Positions 13,228 through 20,913 of a DNA stretch of 20,983 bases are shown here, in pieces. This DNA is from SIG603 sp964370775 (GTDB lineage: Bacteria; Bacillota; Clostridia; Oscillospirales; Acutalibacteraceae). The stretch spans positions 1-20,983 of the forward strand of contig CAYJKT010000040.1 in assembly GCA_964370775.1 (NCBI GenBank), written 5' to 3'. The position numbers and the translations under genes are program-made. Within the stretch, counting starts at the first letter, position 1. Every line of letters begins with the position of its first letter. The notes beneath the pieces are model-generated. The model made no database searches. It was not told the DNA's origin and saw nothing but the letters and a program-made list of their open reading frames with translations.

Positions 13228-14916
13228 ATGGTTAAAAACTCTACTCGAAAAACTGTACTTGGTACCTTGTTTTTTGCCACTTTAATCATCGTCGCATTAT
13301 TCATTGACAACTTATTAGATGTCTTATTTCCTGTTCACAATTCATATTTTCTAAGACTTGGTGTTGCTGTTTCGATGTGTATTTATATAGGTGTTTATTC
13401 GTACTGGATATTAAGCGTATATAAAAGAATAATGCAAAGTCATGTGCGTAATTATTTAATGCTCATCGGTGCAATTATAGTTTTTTGGATAACCATACGC
13501 ACCGTAAAGTGGTCAGCCTTTGACTTTGTAGCGTTTGAAGATAGACTGTTGTGGTATATGTACTATATTCCCATGATTATGCTAAGTGTGCTGTTTTTGT
13601 TTGTATCACTTTATGTTGGTGAAAGTGAAGATTATCAACCGAGCAAAAAATGGAATTTACTATACATACCAGCAGTATTAATTATAATATCAGTTCTTAC
13701 AAACGATATGCACTGTCTTGCTTTTAATATAGATATAACCATACACTCTTATGGTATAGATTACAGCCACGGACCTGTTTACTATGTTGCACTGTTTTTT
13801 ATATTAAGCATGGTGCTTATCTCTACCTTTATTATAGTACGTAAATTCAGTGTTTCACCAAACGCAAGAAAAAAAGCCTTAATGCCTAGTTTAGTTATTA
13901 TAATCACCATAGTATACTGCGCATTATATATTATTACACCGAATTATGGCATAGGATATATACTTGATTTAACAGTTTTTGGCTGTACTATGGCGATAGC
14001 TCTCTTGGAGTCTTTTATAAGAACAGGGCTAATTCATTCTAACATGGGACATAGTGAATGTTTTGCAATGGCAGATATACGGGCGCAAATCTTAGACCAT
14101 GACGGCAAAGTGGTTTATATATCTGAAAACGCATTGCCTATTTCATTATCCGATTTTGAAATTCTAAAAAGAGATACAACTGCTTCATTTAATTTCTCCA
14201 CACTTTCTCACGTCTCACCAATTAACGGTGGATATGTTGTGTGGAATAGCGATGTATCACAGATTGGAGATATGATAAAAAAACTTAAGCTATTAAACGA
14301 TAAATTATATAAAGAAGTCGACCTTTTAACACTTGAAAACGAACAAAAAAGCGAGAGTGCTCGCCTTAGAAAACTAAATGATTTACACACAATTATGTTA
14401 AAAGAAATTTTGCCACTTAGCGAAAAATTGAAAGCAGAAATTGAGCTTAAAGGTAAAAATAAAGAGGAAGAAATAAAAAGTTTGTTGTTTGAGACAAGCA
14501 TGACTTCTACATATATAAAGCGAAAAGTTAATTTAATTTTAACACAGCAAACAGAAAAATTTATTTGTGCTGAGGATATGCGATACTGCTTTTTAGAGTC
14601 TTTTCAAACGCTTAGGCTTTATAATAAAACTTGTGCTATAAATATAATCGAAAACTGCGATATTAGCCTAAATTCTGCTATGGCAAGTTTGGATTTATAC
14701 CAAAGTATAATAGAAAGCACAAAATATAATTTTGATACTATCTATGTCACCTATAGTTTTGATGATAACAATATGATGTTTGCAGTGCAAATATCTGGTG
14801 ATATAAAGCCGTGCTATAACGATATAGTAAGTGATGATATTCTAGCACAAAATGGTGAAATTAAGTTTTTTGATGAGACCGACAGTTTTCACATTTCACT
14901 TACCATGCAAAAATAA
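13228..14916 (+). CDS. Multi-pass membrane sensor with a degenerate histidine-kinase end
   Basis: A 562-residue protein. The N-terminal 265 residues hold about eight hydrophobic helices (roughly 10-30, 41-63, 77-94, 110-130, 146-160, 184-204, 220-237, 243-261), like the histidine-kinase N-terminal 7TM sensing region. A PAS-like stretch follows (DIRAQILDHDGKVVYISENA, 283-302), then a long charged helix (about 345-415) with LNDLHTIMLKEILPLSEKL (383-401), where a phospho-accepting His would sit (H387). The last 110 residues can be placed on an ATPase fold, but no N-box Asn or glycine-rich G-box is visible, so it likely binds no ATP. ATG 13228 is preferred: AAAGGAG at 13214-13220 precedes it, and an upstream TTG frame would start inside the promoter. 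It heads an operon with a complete kinase and regulator and may relay a ligand signal to that kinase. Confidence 0.75.
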   Translation: MVKNSTRKTVLGTLFFATLIIVALFIDNLLDVLFPVHNSYFLRLGVAVSMCIYIGVYSYWILSVYKRIMQSHVRNYLMLIGAIIVFWITIRTVKWSAFDFVAFEDRLLWYMYYIPMIMLSVLFLFVSLYVGESEDYQPSKKWNLLYIPAVLIIISVLTNDMHCLAFNIDITIHSYGIDYSHGPVYYVALFFILSMVLISTFIIVRKFSVSPNARKKALMPSLVIIITIVYCALYIITPNYGIGYILDLTVFGCTMAIALLESFIRTGLIHSNMGHSECFAMADIRAQILDHDGKVVYISENALPISLSDFEILKRDTTASFNFSTLSHVSPINGGYVVWNSDVSQIGDMIKKLKLLNDKLYKEVDLLTLENEQKSESARLRKLNDLHTIMLKEILPLSEKLKAEIELKGKNKEEEIKSLLFETSMTSTYIKRKVNLILTQQTEKFICAEDMRYCFLESFQTLRLYNKTCAINIIENCDISLNSAMASLDLYQSIIESTKYNFDTIYVTYSFDDNNMMFAVQISGDIKPCYNDIVSDDILAQNGEIKFFDETDSFHISLTMQK

Positions 14917-14947
14917 TTTTATTTATATTAAGAGCGAAAGGAGTATC

Positions 14948-16252
14948 ATGTCTACTTTTTTATCTTTAAATGATTCAGCCAAAGCGTACATGATTGTGCT
15001 TAGCATATTTAGCGTTATATCTCTTTTAATATCTCTTATTGCACACATAGCGCAAAAAAACAAAAGTGTTCGTGTGGCAGTGCTCTCCTTTTTTCTTGTC
15101 GTAAATATTTTAGCTTATTCATTACTATCACAGCTAAATAAAGTGGGTAGAGCCAAGTATAATATACCTCTGTCCCCTACTTTGGAAACGTTTAACAACA
15201 TACCTTATTTTATATATATTTTTTTAAGCACTGTTTTCATATTTATTTCAGTTTTTTTGCTATACACACTATTTAAAAACAGTAAAAATGAAATAAATAT
15301 TTTCTCTGTAAAAGAAGCTTTAGAAAATTTACCCACAGGTATTGCGTTTATGACAAATGATGTAGAGCTTTTGCTTTCAAATAATATTATGCACGTTTTG
15401 TGCAAGGAACTTACAGGCAAAACCCTGCAAAACGCACAGACTTTTTGGCTTGACTTAAACGCTATGCAAAGTCAAACGCATTGCGTTATAAAAGGTGCTG
15501 AACCAACGTTTGTTTTGAAAAACGGAGAGGTTTGGCAGTTTTCAAAAACACTATGTGATTACAACGGCGATAAGTATTTTGAATTTAGAGCAACAAATAT
15601 TACAGAGCTTTACAATTTGAGCAAAACCACACGCAGTGTAAATGAAAAGCTGACAGAGCAACAACATCGCCTTAAAAAGCTTACCGATATTATAGAAGAA
15701 AACGCCGAAAATGGTGTTGCTTTGAACATGAAAATAAACTTTCACGACAATTTCGGAAACCTTTTAACTCTAACAAAAAAAGCACTAAGAGAAAGTGAAA
15801 ACATAGACGAAGCAAGAACACTAGTGGATTATTGGGGCAATTTAAACAGCGTGATAAAAGAATTATCAAGCGATGACAAGCAAAATTTATCATTAAAGCA
15901 AATTATGCTTTTTGCAGATAAACTTGGCTGTGAAGTTGCATTAAATGGTGAGTTACCTAACGATGCACACAGCAAAACGACGGCTCTTTTATGCATTAAT
16001 GAGATGCTAAAAAATGCGTACAGACACGCTGGAGCACAAAAGCTCATGGTAGATATATTAGAAGCTGATAGCATGGTACATCTTACAATACAAAATGAAA
16101 CAAAAGAAAAATTAACTGAGATTAAAGAGGGTGGCGGTCTCTCAGCATTGAGAGAGAGAATTGAACTGTCAGGTGGTACAATGAATATGAAGTGCGACGA
16201 CGGAGTAACCATGACAGTAACGCTGATTAAAGGAGGAACAGGGTATGTATAA
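14948..16252 (+). CDS. Membrane sensor histidine kinase (LytS/NarX-like catalytic core)
   Basis: A 434-residue kinase. It has three membrane helices (about 14-36, 42-62, 86-108), a PAS-like region with FSVKEALENLPTGIAFM (119-135), and a coiled-coil linker (222-250). The phosphorylation helix is INFHDNFGNLLTLTKKAL (263-280), with H266 as the likely phosphosite; the HD-x-x-G form is typical of kinases paired with LuxR-type regulators. The ATPase has an N-box NEMLKNAYRHAGA (351-363) and a G-box EGGGLSALRERIELSGG (394-410), so it should be active. ATG 14948 follows AAAGGAG (14938-14944); the longer frame from 14852 overlaps the sensor gene in another frame and lacks such a site. Its end overlaps the response regulator by eight bases, supporting a cognate pair. 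Confidence 0.92.
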   Translation: MSTFLSLNDSAKAYMIVLSIFSVISLLISLIAHIAQKNKSVRVAVLSFFLVVNILAYSLLSQLNKVGRAKYNIPLSPTLETFNNIPYFIYIFLSTVFIFISVFLLYTLFKNSKNEINIFSVKEALENLPTGIAFMTNDVELLLSNNIMHVLCKELTGKTLQNAQTFWLDLNAMQSQTHCVIKGAEPTFVLKNGEVWQFSKTLCDYNGDKYFEFRATNITELYNLSKTTRSVNEKLTEQQHRLKKLTDIIEENAENGVALNMKINFHDNFGNLLTLTKKALRESENIDEARTLVDYWGNLNSVIKELSSDDKQNLSLKQIMLFADKLGCEVALNGELPNDAHSKTTALLCINEMLKNAYRHAGAQKLMVDILEADSMVHLTIQNETKEKLTEIKEGGGLSALRERIELSGGTMNMKCDDGVTMTVTLIKGGTGYV

Positions 16253-16883
16253 CGTGATGATAGTAGACGACCAAAGTAGTTCTCATGCACTTATGGAGTA
16301 TGCAATTTTGCGTAGTGAGGGCAAATATAAAATAACAAAAGCATTTTTTGATGCTGATAAAGTTTTAAACGAGCTGAGATATGAGCCTGTTGATTTAATA
16401 CTTATGGATATACATACACTCGGTAAAGAAAATGGAGTTAAAGTTGCAGGCAAAATTAAAAAGCTTTACCCTAAAATTAAGATTATAATTTTGACATTTG
16501 TTTTGCAAAAAAAATATGTTGAGGAAGCAAAAATTGCTGGGTGCGAGGGTTTTTGGTATAAAGACCATGCCGACATGGATTTACTGCTTGTTATGGACAG
16601 TGTAATGGACGGGAAAATTTATTATCCTGAGGAGCAACCTGTTATAAAAATAGGTGTAGCTAAAATATCTGACTTCACTCCAAAAGAACTTGATATATTG
16701 CAAGCTAAAGTAAACGGACATTCAAACGAAGAAGTGTGTCAAATGCTTAATATAAAAAGCAGAACACTCGACACACACCTTAGCAATATAAAAAATAAAA
16801 CAGGATATAGCAATTTGCTTAAACTCGTAGCTGATGTTGCGTCTAAAAAATTTATCATATCTCACGAAGATGACGATTATTAA
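16245..16883 (+). CDS. LuxR/NarL-family response regulator
   Basis: A 212-residue two-domain regulator. The receiver (about 1-120) has the acidic pair D8-D9 (MIVDDQ), the phosphorylation site D55 (LILMDIHT), the switch Thr T84 (IIILTF) and K106 (WYKDH), so it should be phosphorylated normally by the overlapping kinase. The C-terminal part (about 148-202) is a LuxR-type helix-turn-helix: FTPKELDILQAKVNGHSNEE, then IKSRTLDTHLSNIKNKTG. AGGAGG (16231-16236) lies eight bases before the ATG, inside the kinase gene. A strong terminator follows, so this regulator ends the operon. Its targets may include the next unit at 17078 or the operon itself, but no shared binding motif was found. Confidence 0.95.
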   Translation: MYNVMIVDDQSSSHALMEYAILRSEGKYKITKAFFDADKVLNELRYEPVDLILMDIHTLGKENGVKVAGKIKKLYPKIKIIILTFVLQKKYVEEAKIAGCEGFWYKDHADMDLLLVMDSVMDGKIYYPEEQPVIKIGVAKISDFTPKELDILQAKVNGHSNEEVCQMLNIKSRTLDTHLSNIKNKTGYSNLLKLVADVASKKFIISHEDDDY

Positions 16884-16896
16884 CAAATCATTTAAG

Positions 16897-16928
16897 AAGA
16901 ACAGGTTTTATCGCCTGTTCTTTTTTTT
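16897..16928 (+). terminator. Strong rho-independent terminator of the sensory operon
   Basis: Perfect nine-base arms AAGAACAGG (16897-16905) and CCTGTTCTT (16914-16922) around an eight-base loop, running into eight Ts (16921-16928). It starts 13 bases after the response-regulator stop and separates it from the pseudo-receiver unit. Confidence 0.93.
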
Positions 16929-16989
16929 CGTAAAATTATTTAATAAAAGAAAATCAGCGTAAATACACGATGAATTAAACTGTTCACTT

Positions 16990-16998
16990 TGCTATAAT
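16990..16998 (+). promoter_or_regulatory. Extended -10 promoter of the pseudo-receiver gene
   Basis: TGCTATAAT is a full extended -10 (TATAAT at 16993-16998) with only a poor -35. It lies between short inverted arms CTTTG (16988-16992) and CAAAG (about 17004-17008), which might be a weak operator. The leader is about 75 bases, with AAAGGAG at 17064-17070. Confidence 0.6.
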
Positions 16999-17077
16999 TT
17001 TTACAAAGATTAATCGAGTATGTAGTGGTACGAATTTCCAACTAAAGAAAAACAGCAATAATCAAAGGAGCAACACA

Positions 17078-17461
17078 ATGAAAACGATAGCCGTATACAT
17101 TCAAAATAAATTATTATCTGCTGGAATAACTCATGCTATCACTTCTAGAAATCCAAAAAATATAGTTGAAAACATATCTAATATCGATACTTGCTTATCT
17201 GTTTGCAGAAGCAGCAACGCTGATGTTTTGCTTGTAGAATTAAGAGATTATTACCCACTTGCTTTAGATGATTGGCTAACTAGAGTTGAGAAAATAAAAG
17301 ATGTTGTTCCTACTTGTAAAATTGTTTTGTTAGTAGATGAAGAAAATTTCCCACAATCAGCAAAAGTTGCGAATTTTGCATTTAAAAACAATGAAATAGA
17401 TATGTTTTTATATAGCTCATCAGGACTCAATTTTTTAGTAGATGTAATTGCAAATATATGA
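17078..17461 (+). CDS. Stand-alone pseudo-receiver (degenerate response-regulator receiver domain)
   Basis: A 127-residue single-domain protein with the alternating strand/helix pattern of a receiver. The strand-3 site reads ADVLLVELRDY, so E54 lies where the neighbouring regulator has the phosphorylated D55. The acidic pair is missing (VYIQN in place of IVDDQ), the switch Thr is replaced (IVLLVDEE), and the conserved Lys is replaced (FLYSSSG). It should therefore not be phosphorylated, and Glu may mimic a permanently active state. There is no DNA-binding domain. ATG 17078 follows AAAGGAG. It is 27 bases ahead of the zinc-ribbon membrane protein gene and probably cotranscribed with it. A role as a binding partner or brake for the kinase or regulator just upstream is an inference. 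Similarity to receivers is by pattern only and should be checked by structure prediction. Confidence 0.7.
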   Translation: MKTIAVYIQNKLLSAGITHAITSRNPKNIVENISNIDTCLSVCRSSNADVLLVELRDYYPLALDDWLTRVEKIKDVVPTCKIVLLVDEENFPQSAKVANFAFKNNEIDMFLYSSSGLNFLVDVIANI

Positions 17462-17488
17462 TTTTATATAATGAATAGGAGGAAGATT

Positions 17489-19471
17489 ATGTCTAAATGT
17501 ACAAATTGTGGTTATGAATTACCACCAACAGCAAAGTTTTGTGATAACTGTGGCACAAAAGTTGAGGTAACTGCACCACCCGCAACACCTATACAACAAG
17601 TACCACAAACCCCACCAACACCACCAGTCCAAACACAACCACAAGCACAACAACCAGCTCAACCAACAATGCCTATACAAACACCGGTTCAGCCAACAAC
17701 ACCTACACAAACACCGGTTCAACCACCACTGCAAATACCAACTCAACAAAGCAACTCAGGAAGTTGGCAATCTGCACCTAACACACAGCCTCAGCAAAAC
17801 AATATGCCAACACAAGAATACAGTGGAAACGCCTCAACAACTGCTGTTAAACAAAAAAATCTGAAACCTATAATTTTTATAGTTATTGGAATTGTAGCAT
17901 TATTTTTCATAGGTGCAATCATAACACTTGCTATGTTCTTTTTCGGTGGTTCGTCTGACGACCCTAATGTTGGAGTGTGGACAGCAGATGAAATTACAAT
18001 GATGGGTATGACAATGGACCCTGCTGATATTTACCCAGATGGCATAGTATTAGAGATTACCTCTAGCGATAAATGTGTTTTAATATTTGACGGAGATAAT
18101 TTTAATGCGAAATACGAAATAGACGGCACTACTTTTACAATAACACAAGCTGGCGACGAATTTAGCGGTACAATAGAGGGAAACACTATTGCAATTACAA
18201 ATTTGCTTGATATGGGTTTAGATATACGTTTTGTAAAAGACGGTGCTACTGGTGAATCTTTAGAAAGTTCACAAATCACAGAAGGTACAGAAAGTTCAGA
18301 AGCTATTGTATCGAAAAATGACCTAACAGGCAAATACATGCTTTCAAGCATGACAACAGCTGGCGTAGTTATGAACTATGACGCTATACAACAAGCAGAA
18401 ATCGAGATGACACTTGAAATCAACGGCGAGGAAGGCACTCTAATCGCTTATGGAACTTCAACTTCTGTCGAGCTTGATACATCTGCTAAAACTATGGTCT
18501 TACAAGGCATTGCTATGGACTATGTGATAGAGGGCGAAAACATAGTAGCTACAGGCGAAAACGCTGGATATGAAATGGCGTTTGTGTTCACAGCAGAGGG
18601 TAGTTCTATTTGGGACGATACTTCTGACGGAGGAGTAAATGCAACAGGTTTTATAGCACCAGGATACGGAACAGAGGAAACAGTACCTGTAGAAACACTT
18701 TCAAATCCGAGTGACTGGTATGGAATACTTACAATAAGCGATTATGTCGGTGAAAATGATATTTCAGGCGAATATGAAGCGTGGGGACACCTTGGCACAG
18801 ACAACGGTACGCCGTTCTTTGAAGTATTCATAAACGGACATTATTACGATGAAAATTCAAGCACATTCCTCTCATTTTATATTGAGCAACACGATTATAC
18901 TTTCTTCCCAATAGTTGATGATGAAGCATGGATATTGACGGCTCCCCTAAAAGAAGAAGACAATACATGGTTTACCCCATCACTTATGAACGGAATTTTA
19001 GTTGGCAGTTACGACTATGACTATAACGGCGAAACATTTACATTTGTGTATGAACTTGCACAAATAGCAGACAGTGGTACATCTCCACAAGGTGCAGACA
19101 GCGACACAACAGACACTACAGAAGCAACACCTGAGCCGACTGCTGAACCAACCCCAAAACCTGCTCCAGAGGCAACTCCAGAGCCAGCGACAACTGGTGC
19201 AAGCTTATCTATGGACGAATTAAGAGATGTATATTTAGCGTTCCAAGACTTAAGCATTGACGAAAAATTCTCGCTAACTTACGATGATGTTTTAACTCGC
19301 TTTTTCAACGGAGTCGAGGGTAACATAACAAATCAAGGCGACGACTTTGTGTCTTATCAATGGATTTCAACAGAGTCAGAGACCTCATTGCTAAATATCA
19401 CCTTTAGAGAAAATGATGAAGGAGTTTTTGCATATAAATCTATGTCAATCAACAACATTGATTATGAGTAA
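17489..19471 (+). CDS. Zinc-ribbon, single-pass membrane protein with large beta-rich outer part
   Basis: A 660-residue protein of unknown function. The N-terminus is a zinc ribbon with C4, C7, C18 and C21 (KCTNCG and FCDNCG). A Pro/Gln/Thr-rich linker (about 28-118) follows, then one membrane helix (about 127-153, PIIFIVIGIVALFFIGAI), placing the ribbon in the cytosol and the rest outside. The outer part has two similar lipocalin-like beta segments (about 160-250 and 278-370; both with an I-x-x-D/E-G-x-x pattern and a closing AFVF or IRFV strand). A third, distinct segment (about 405-525) has aromatic strands, followed by an EPTPEP-type linker (about 545-568) and a C-terminal domain (575-660). 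ATG 17489 is chosen for AGGAGG at 17477-17482; the frame opens six codons earlier without a site. Such mosaics are common in Clostridia and may sense or anchor at the cell surface. Confidence 0.8.
   Translation: MSKCTNCGYELPPTAKFCDNCGTKVEVTAPPATPIQQVPQTPPTPPVQTQPQAQQPAQPTMPIQTPVQPTTPTQTPVQPPLQIPTQQSNSGSWQSAPNTQPQQNNMPTQEYSGNASTTAVKQKNLKPIIFIVIGIVALFFIGAIITLAMFFFGGSSDDPNVGVWTADEITMMGMTMDPADIYPDGIVLEITSSDKCVLIFDGDNFNAKYEIDGTTFTITQAGDEFSGTIEGNTIAITNLLDMGLDIRFVKDGATGESLESSQITEGTESSEAIVSKNDLTGKYMLSSMTTAGVVMNYDAIQQAEIEMTLEINGEEGTLIAYGTSTSVELDTSAKTMVLQGIAMDYVIEGENIVATGENAGYEMAFVFTAEGSSIWDDTSDGGVNATGFIAPGYGTEETVPVETLSNPSDWYGILTISDYVGENDISGEYEAWGHLGTDNGTPFFEVFINGHYYDENSSTFLSFYIEQHDYTFFPIVDDEAWILTAPLKEEDNTWFTPSLMNGILVGSYDYDYNGETFTFVYELAQIADSGTSPQGADSDTTDTTEATPEPTAEPTPKPAPEATPEPATTGASLSMDELRDVYLAFQDLSIDEKFSLTYDDVLTRFFNGVEGNITNQGDDFVSYQWISTESETSLLNITFRENDEGVFAYKSMSINNIDYE
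17671..17730 (+). repeat. Two tandem 30-base units in the Pro/Gln/Thr linker
   Basis: Units 17671-17700 and 17701-17730 agree at 24 of 30 bases and share a central CAAACACCGGTTCA core. They encode MPIQTPVQPT and TPTQTPVQPP. This is a short in-frame duplication in a disordered linker and could vary in number between strains. Confidence 0.7.
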
Positions 19472-19516
19472 GACATACATTGACCGACACGATAAATAAA
19501 GAAAAAAAGAGTAAAC

Positions 19517-19610
19517 GGTCTGTCACATTAATGTAAAATGAACAATTAATTTGTAGGGTTGAGTCTTGACTCAACCGAAATAACGAAAGTTCTCGTTAAT
19601 GTGACAACCC
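19517..19610. repeat. 94-base hairpin element with terminal inverted repeats (MITE-like), copy 1
   Basis: The ends are GGTCTGTCACATTAATG (19517-19533) and CGTTAATGTGACAACCC (19594-19610), which pair over TGTCACATTAA with small differences outside. In the middle is a perfect nine-base stem with a two-base loop: GGTTGAGTC-TT-GACTCAACC (19557-19576). The sequence GTAGGG precedes the stem. The same left end, AATGAACAA-like run and hairpin layout return at 20914, showing a dispersed repeat. No clear target duplication can be read. There is no coding capacity, so any movement would depend on a transposase elsewhere. Confidence 0.7.
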
Positions 19611-19630
19611 ATTACACTTATTATTATAGT
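19601..19630 (+). promoter_or_regulatory. Possible promoter of the DUF4428 gene, with -35 inside the element end
   Basis: GTGACA (19601-19606), an 18-base spacer and TATAGT (19625-19630). The -35 box is part of the right inverted repeat of the element at 19517-19610. The ribosome binding site AGAAAGG follows at 19634-19640. Confidence 0.5.
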
Positions 19631-19648
19631 AACAGAAAGGAAATTATT

Positions 19649-20365
19649 ATGGGATTATTTGATAAAAAATATTGCGACGTGTGTAGAGACAAAATCGGAT
19701 TATTAGGAAATAGAAAACTAGAGGACGGAAACCTTTGCAAAGAATGCGCTGGTAAATTATCACCATTTTTTGATGACAGAAGAAATTCTACAGTTGACGA
19801 GATTAAAGAACAATTAGCATATCGTGAAGAAAACGAACAAAGTGTTAGAGATTTTAACCCAACAAAGGTTATAGGTGGAAGAAACTTAATTTGTATAGAT
19901 GAAGACAACAAAGTGTGGCTGTTTTCACGCACAAGAAAATGGAAAGACAACAACCCTGACATCATAAAATTTTCGCAAGTAACAGGTTGTGATATTGACA
20001 TTGACGAAAACAAGCGTGAAATTTATAAAGAAGGCGAACCTGGTAAAAGAGAGAGCTATAACCCTCCACGCTACAAATCAACTTTCGATTTTAACATCAC
20101 AATCTACATTAACTCACCTTGGTTTGACGACATAAAATTCAAATTGAATGATGACACTATAGAGAAACGTTTTTCTCATGAATACAAAGAAGCAGAACGT
20201 GACGCAGAGGAGATTAAGAGCACTTTAATGGGGCTAAGACAACAAATCCGTGATGAAGTAGCCGAGGAAAATGCTCCAAAAGTAGCTATAAACTGCCCTA
20301 ACTGTGGCGCGACAACAACTCCTGACACAAGTGGCTGTTGTGAGTTCTGTGGTGGACCTTGTTAA
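19649..20365 (+). CDS. DUF4428 protein with N- and C-terminal zinc ribbons
   Basis: A 238-residue cytosolic protein. The N-terminal DUF4428 zinc-binding domain has C9, C12, C30 and C33 in the frame YCDVC, IGLLGNRKLEDGNLCKEC, KLSPFFDDRR. The middle (about 65-165) is a strand-rich domain with SQVTGCDIDIDEN and YNPPRYKSTFDF segments typical of this family, followed by a charged helix (175-210). A second ribbon closes the protein with C216, C219, C231 and C234 (CPNCG and CCEFCGG), and the last residue is Cys. The function is unknown; roles in protein-protein or membrane contacts are only guesses. ATG 19649 is preferred to the open frame from 19559 because AAAGG precedes it and the longer version would translate the hairpin element. 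Its end overlaps the next gene by seven bases. Confidence 0.88.
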   Translation: MGLFDKKYCDVCRDKIGLLGNRKLEDGNLCKECAGKLSPFFDDRRNSTVDEIKEQLAYREENEQSVRDFNPTKVIGGRNLICIDEDNKVWLFSRTRKWKDNNPDIIKFSQVTGCDIDIDENKREIYKEGEPGKRESYNPPRYKSTFDFNITIYINSPWFDDIKFKLNDDTIEKRFSHEYKEAERDAEEIKSTLMGLRQQIRDEVAEENAPKVAINCPNCGATTTPDTSGCCEFCGGPC

Positions 20366-20889
20366 AAACAAGCGTGAAAAAGGTTGTAATTATTGTAGTG
20401 CTCGCAATCATAACTACCTTAACAATAGTTGTGGTAGTAACACTATATCAAATAGATGTTATTATGAGCGTTGGGACAACTGAAACGGTGAACAGAGATG
20501 ATTACACCTTGATGTCTTTTGATATAAGTGAAAGTAGTGGAAATTCACTATCCACAGACGAAAGCAAGTCACAGTCTATGCACCTTAGTTTTGAAACAAT
20601 TTATATTGAATTGCCAGAGACAGATGGCTATAAAAAAATAGAACTTGATGAAGAAAAGCGAGAAAATTTAGAAGCTGATTTACTTGCAATGATAGAAAAA
20701 CACAACCTTAAAGAATGGAACGGTTTTGATGAACATTTGCAGGTTATGGACGAGGTCTATGGGTTTTCATTGAAAGTTACCTACAAAAATGGTGATGAAA
20801 TTATAGCTAGTGGTGGATTTATTTTCCCTGATAACTATAGTAATGTTTTTGCCGACCTTAAAGAAGTTTTTATTAAATATTGCAATTAA
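20359..20889 (+). CDS. Hypothetical membrane-anchored protein
   Basis: A 176-residue protein not assigned to a named family. One hydrophobic helix (about 8-30, VVIIVVLAIITTLTIVVVV) is followed by a Ser/Thr-rich stretch (45-70) and then a folded outer domain. That domain has METIYIELP-type strands (FETIYIELPETDGYKKIEL), an acidic helix (ENLEADLLAMIEKHNL), and a final GFIFPDNYSNVFADLKEVF segment. It is a likely signal-anchored extracellular protein. The start is uncertain: TTG 20359 overlaps the DUF4428 gene and has GGTGGA just before it, while GTG 20374 gives a neater KKVVIIV start but no clear site. Overlap with the upstream gene argues for coexpression. It is followed by the second copy of the hairpin element. 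Confidence 0.7.
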   Translation: MLKTSVKKVVIIVVLAIITTLTIVVVVTLYQIDVIMSVGTTETVNRDDYTLMSFDISESSGNSLSTDESKSQSMHLSFETIYIELPETDGYKKIELDEEKRENLEADLLAMIEKHNLKEWNGFDEHLQVMDEVYGFSLKVTYKNGDEIIASGGFIFPDNYSNVFADLKEVFIKYCN

Positions 20890-20913
20890 AGTGTTAAGAA
20901 GCAAGTTTTTAGA

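Noticed and set aside
15829..16290. 153-codon minus-strand open frame under the histidine kinase
   Set aside because: It is antisense to the conserved ATPase domain, with no ribosome binding site and no motifs.
17519..17749. Trp/Cys/Leu-rich minus-strand open frame
   Set aside because: Its odd composition is the reverse complement of the Pro/Gln/Thr linker codons in the zinc-ribbon protein.
19559..19648. N-terminal extension of the DUF4428 gene
   Set aside because: It would translate the hairpin element; family proteins start at MGLFDKKYC, and that ATG has a ribosome binding site.
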